From: Anaerolineaceae bacterium UBA5224
Lineage (GTDB): Bacteria > Chloroflexota > Anaerolineae > Anaerolineales > Anaerolineaceae
Length of the DNA: 7,421 bases
Assembly (NCBI GenBank): GCA_002409365.1
Contig: DHUW01000009.1
Coordinates: 764-8,184, forward strand
Direction: 5' to 3'
Position numbers and translations under genes: made by a program. Positions 5,144 through 7,421 of the stretch are shown one piece after another; position 1 is the first letter of the stretch; each line of letters starts with the position of its first letter. The notes under the pieces are model-generated. The model did not search any database, was not told the DNA's origin, and was given only the letters and a program-made list of their open reading frames with translations.

Positions 5144-6298
5144 ATGACAAGTTATCTATTCTTCTCATTATTTGGGGTTCTCCTCCCAACATTTTTCGCA
5201 CAAAAGCAAACGACCAACTGGCTCACTATCGTAATTGGCATCATCTTGATTCTTTCGTTAGCTGGACTGTTGGTTTGGCTTTACACCACCGGAAAGCTGC
5301 AGCAGTGGTATCAGGCTGGCACCCAAAGCGGCAAGTGGCGCATCCAGGATCTCCAGCTTTCTAATGAAGCTAAAAAGATTGAAAAGTTCAAAATCACCCA
5401 GATTGAAGAACTTGGTCAAAAGGCCTGGCAATCCCGGGTGAGCGACCCTGCCTATGCTCAGGCTTGGGCTGACATCGAAGCCGTCGAGAGACAAATTGAT
5501 GCTATCAAAGACCACTCGCGCACCCTGCAGGATAATCTGAACCGGCTCACTTCTGAAAGCGAGAACCTCACACTCGATTTTGACAACAAAATTTCCCAGG
5601 TGGAACTGCAGCGCAAAGACGCTGAGACCAAGCTGAACCAGGCGCAGTCTTCCTTGCGCCAGTTGGAATCCGATATTGATTCCCTCGCTAGCGAAAAGGG
5701 CAGTTTGCAGCGTGAGATCAAAGCCACCCGCAGTGATCTGATCAACACAGAAGGGTCGGACGAACCTGACCGAGACCAAATAATGAGCGGTCTGAAATCA
5801 CGGCTGGATGGCCTGGTCTCACAATTATTGGAAGTGAGCAATGATGAGCCCGAGCTGGCTGGCAGGATCCCCACTTTTCAGTCTGAGGTACTTGCACTGA
5901 ACACCCAGGTAAATGAGCTTTCAGACCAGGTACGCCAGCTTGAGGGGCAGAAGGCACAGGAGTTGGAACCGCTTAACCTTCAGGTTGAAGCACTTGAAAA
6001 GCAGCTGCGCACCAAAAGTGAAGAGATCAAGGATCTGGAAGAGAAGATGGGCCCTATGATCAAATCCCTTGGTTACCAGGTGGATAGTGCCCGACCTGCC
6101 TCGGAAGGATTACAGGAGAATTACACCCAGCTGGATGCCACCTACCAAAAGCTGGCAGCAACCACCCAGGAACGTACCGATATCAGCACGAAAATGGATG
6201 AGTTGGACAAAACTGCTTCGCGGAATTTTTATTTATTGGTATTGCTCGGACTGGTTGTGCTGGTACTGGCAATTCTGCTGATCACCGGCGTGCTATAA
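5144..6298 (+). CDS. Coiled-coil protein with membrane segments at both ends, function unknown
   Basis: I do not recognise a named family. The 384 residues start with a hydrophobic stretch (4-19) without positive charges, possibly a signal or first membrane segment. A clear transmembrane helix follows at 26-47 and another at 361-384, at the very C-terminus. Between them, roughly residues 85-355 are charged heptad-rich sequence (long Glu/Lys/Gln/Leu stretches) typical of a coiled coil, broken near 200-235 by a Gly/Asp/Pro-bearing segment. The architecture suggests a membrane-tethered filament or spacer, such as an envelope or division scaffold, but no catalytic motif is present. A strong GGAGG site marks the ATG. 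The GH3 gene starts 11 bases after its stop, so the two are probably cotranscribed, though no functional link is evident. Confidence 0.85.
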   Translation: MTSYLFFSLFGVLLPTFFAQKQTTNWLTIVIGIILILSLAGLLVWLYTTGKLQQWYQAGTQSGKWRIQDLQLSNEAKKIEKFKITQIEELGQKAWQSRVSDPAYAQAWADIEAVERQIDAIKDHSRTLQDNLNRLTSESENLTLDFDNKISQVELQRKDAETKLNQAQSSLRQLESDIDSLASEKGSLQREIKATRSDLINTEGSDEPDRDQIMSGLKSRLDGLVSQLLEVSNDEPELAGRIPTFQSEVLALNTQVNELSDQVRQLEGQKAQELEPLNLQVEALEKQLRTKSEEIKDLEEKMGPMIKSLGYQVDSARPASEGLQENYTQLDATYQKLAATTQERTDISTKMDELDKTASRNFYLLVLLGLVVLVLAILLITGVL

Positions 6299-6309
6299 GC
6301 AATTGCCCG

Positions 6310-7421
6310 ATGAGCTCGATTGAAGAGACCCTCTCCCAACTGAGCCTGGAGGAGAAGTGCGCCCTGGGCTCAGGGCTGAATACCTGGTGTACCAAGGCAA
6401 TCCCTCGTCTGGGTATTCCATCTCTTCTCCTCCATGATGGACCTCATGGTCTGCGCAAGCAACCTGACGCCTCCGACGCACTCGGATTGGCCAAAAGCAT
6501 TCCCGCGACCTGCTTCCCAACAGCTGCCAGCAGCGCCTGTTCTTTTGACCGTGAACTGCTCTGGCAGGTAGGTGCAGCTTTGGGTAAAGAAGCCATCAGG
6601 CAAAATATTGATATCGTCCTGGGACCGGGCATCAACATCAAACGCTCACCCTTATGCGGTAGAAATTTTGAATACTTCTCTGAAGATCCCGTTCTCAGTG
6701 GTGAGTTGGCGGCAGCCTATGTGCAAGGCATGCAAGCCCAGGGGATAGGCACAAGCGTCAAACACTTTGCCGGCAACAGCCAGGAGTTTTGCCGTATGAT
6801 CAACAACTCCCAGGTCGATGAGCGTGCCCTGCGTGAAATCTACCTCAAAGCCTTTGAAATCGTTGTGCGCAAAGCCCAACCCTGGACGATCATGCCCTCC
6901 TACAACCGCATTAATGGCGTTTATGCCTGCGAGAATAAGGATCTTCTCACCAAAATCGCACGAGAAGAATGGGGGTTTGAAGGGTTATTCGTCAGTGACT
7001 GGGGTGCCGTAGATGACCGTGTGGCGGCCGTGAAGGCAGGGCTGGACCTGGAGATGCCATCCAGCGAAGGCTATCGGGACGCACAGTTGCTTAAAACGAT
7101 TAAAAAGGGCCGCATAGCGGAACGGAACCTGGATCGGGCTGTAAAAAAGCTGCTCGGGTTGATAGAAAAGTGTCATGAAGAGAAAGCCATTCCTTCAGAA
7201 AACATCTACCAGGAGAATCATCAGTTAGCACGAAGAGTTTTGGCTGAATCAGCCGTCTTACTGAAAAATGAAGACTCTCTCCTTCCATTGAACTCAAATA
7301 TGGATGTTCTGATCGTCGGGGAGTTAGCCCAAAGTCCGCATTATCAGGGTTCGGGCAGCAGCCGGGTCAACCCCATGATTCTCACCAATATCACACAGGC
7401 AGCATCAGCACGTGGTCTGGA
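6310..7421 (+). CDS. Glycoside hydrolase family 3 protein, beta-glucosidase type (N-terminal 370 residues, cut by the window edge)
   Basis: GH3 enzymes release terminal sugars from beta-glycosides by a retaining mechanism. The frame is open from an ATG at 6310 to the right edge. Visible motifs are LSLEEKCALGSG (11-22), LLHDGPHGLRKQ (40-51, Asp43 in the sugar site), GRNFEYFSEDP (117-127), VKHFAGNSQE (150-159, Lys151-His152) and FVSDWGA (227-233) with the catalytic nucleophile Asp230. The second domain begins near 306 with LARRVLAESAVLLKNE, and YQGSGSSRVNP lies near 345-355. The start matches family N-termini. No signal peptide is present, so the enzyme is probably cytoplasmic and acts on imported oligosaccharides or glycosides. 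Substrate choice and the acid/base residue, which lies further on, cannot be judged. No good Shine-Dalgarno site precedes the ATG, so translation may be coupled to the gene 11 bases upstream. Confidence 0.95.
   Translation, partial: MSSIEETLSQLSLEEKCALGSGLNTWCTKAIPRLGIPSLLLHDGPHGLRKQPDASDALGLAKSIPATCFPTAASSACSFDRELLWQVGAALGKEAIRQNIDIVLGPGINIKRSPLCGRNFEYFSEDPVLSGELAAAYVQGMQAQGIGTSVKHFAGNSQEFCRMINNSQVDERALREIYLKAFEIVVRKAQPWTIMPSYNRINGVYACENKDLLTKIAREEWGFEGLFVSDWGAVDDRVAAVKAGLDLEMPSSEGYRDAQLLKTIKKGRIAERNLDRAVKKLLGLIEKCHEEKAIPSENIYQENHQLARRVLAESAVLLKNEDSLLPLNSNMDVLIVGELAQSPHYQGSGSSRVNPMILTNITQAASARGL

Noticed and set aside
5258..5874. Two overlapping minus-strand frames (173 and 138 codons)
   Set aside because: Both mirror the coiled-coil gene, whose heptad composition leaves long open antisense frames. 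No start signals or motifs support them.

Overview
The window is an ordinary-looking bacterial chromosome segment that includes the first two thirds of dnaA. The gene content fits Chloroflexota, most likely an Anaerolineae-type organism: dnaA lies beside a UPF0104 membrane protein and an amine-oxidase-fold FAD enzyme, with a DUF951 protein, a short M50 protease, a UPF0213 GIY-YIG protein and a cytoplasmic GH3 glycosidase. This lineage call is an inference from protein style and was not checked by any search.

Layout. On the minus strand (1-3543), transcription runs leftwards. A UPF0104 (LPG-synthase TM region) protein at 3543-2503 is followed 14 bases later by an FAD-dependent oxidoreductase at 2488-1178, clearly one operon. 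An AT-rich 443-base gap (735-1177) follows, then dnaA starts at 734 and runs off the left edge. The gap must hold the dnaA promoter and could be part of the replication origin, but no canonical DnaA box was found. It contains several inverted repeats and a short piece that looks like a tRNA T-arm and 3' end.

The middle (3544-4073) is a small rearranged zone. A 40-codon remnant of an ADP-ribosylglycohydrolase gene (plus strand) runs tail to tail into the 66-aa DUF951 gene (minus strand) and overlaps it by 28 bases. The DUF951 gene and the plus-strand genes to its right diverge from a perfect 10-base inverted repeat (4005-4028). Each arm of this repeat is itself an extended -10 promoter element.

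On the plus strand (4074-7421) there are two pairs of closely spaced genes. The first is an M50 intramembrane metalloprotease followed 9 bases later by a GTG-started GIY-YIG protein. After a 125-base promoter-bearing gap comes a 384-aa coiled-coil protein with membrane segments at both ends, of unknown function. A GH3 beta-glucosidase-type gene follows 11 bases later and runs off the right edge. The genes do not form one obvious pathway: replication initiation, envelope lipid or glycan handling, membrane proteolysis and sugar hydrolysis are simply neighbours here.

No mobile element, CRISPR array, intact tRNA or rRNA was seen. The most noteworthy items are the mirror-image promoter palindrome, the truncated ADP-ribosylglycohydrolase, the double-anchored coiled-coil protein and a Ser in place of the first Gly of the DnaA Walker A motif.
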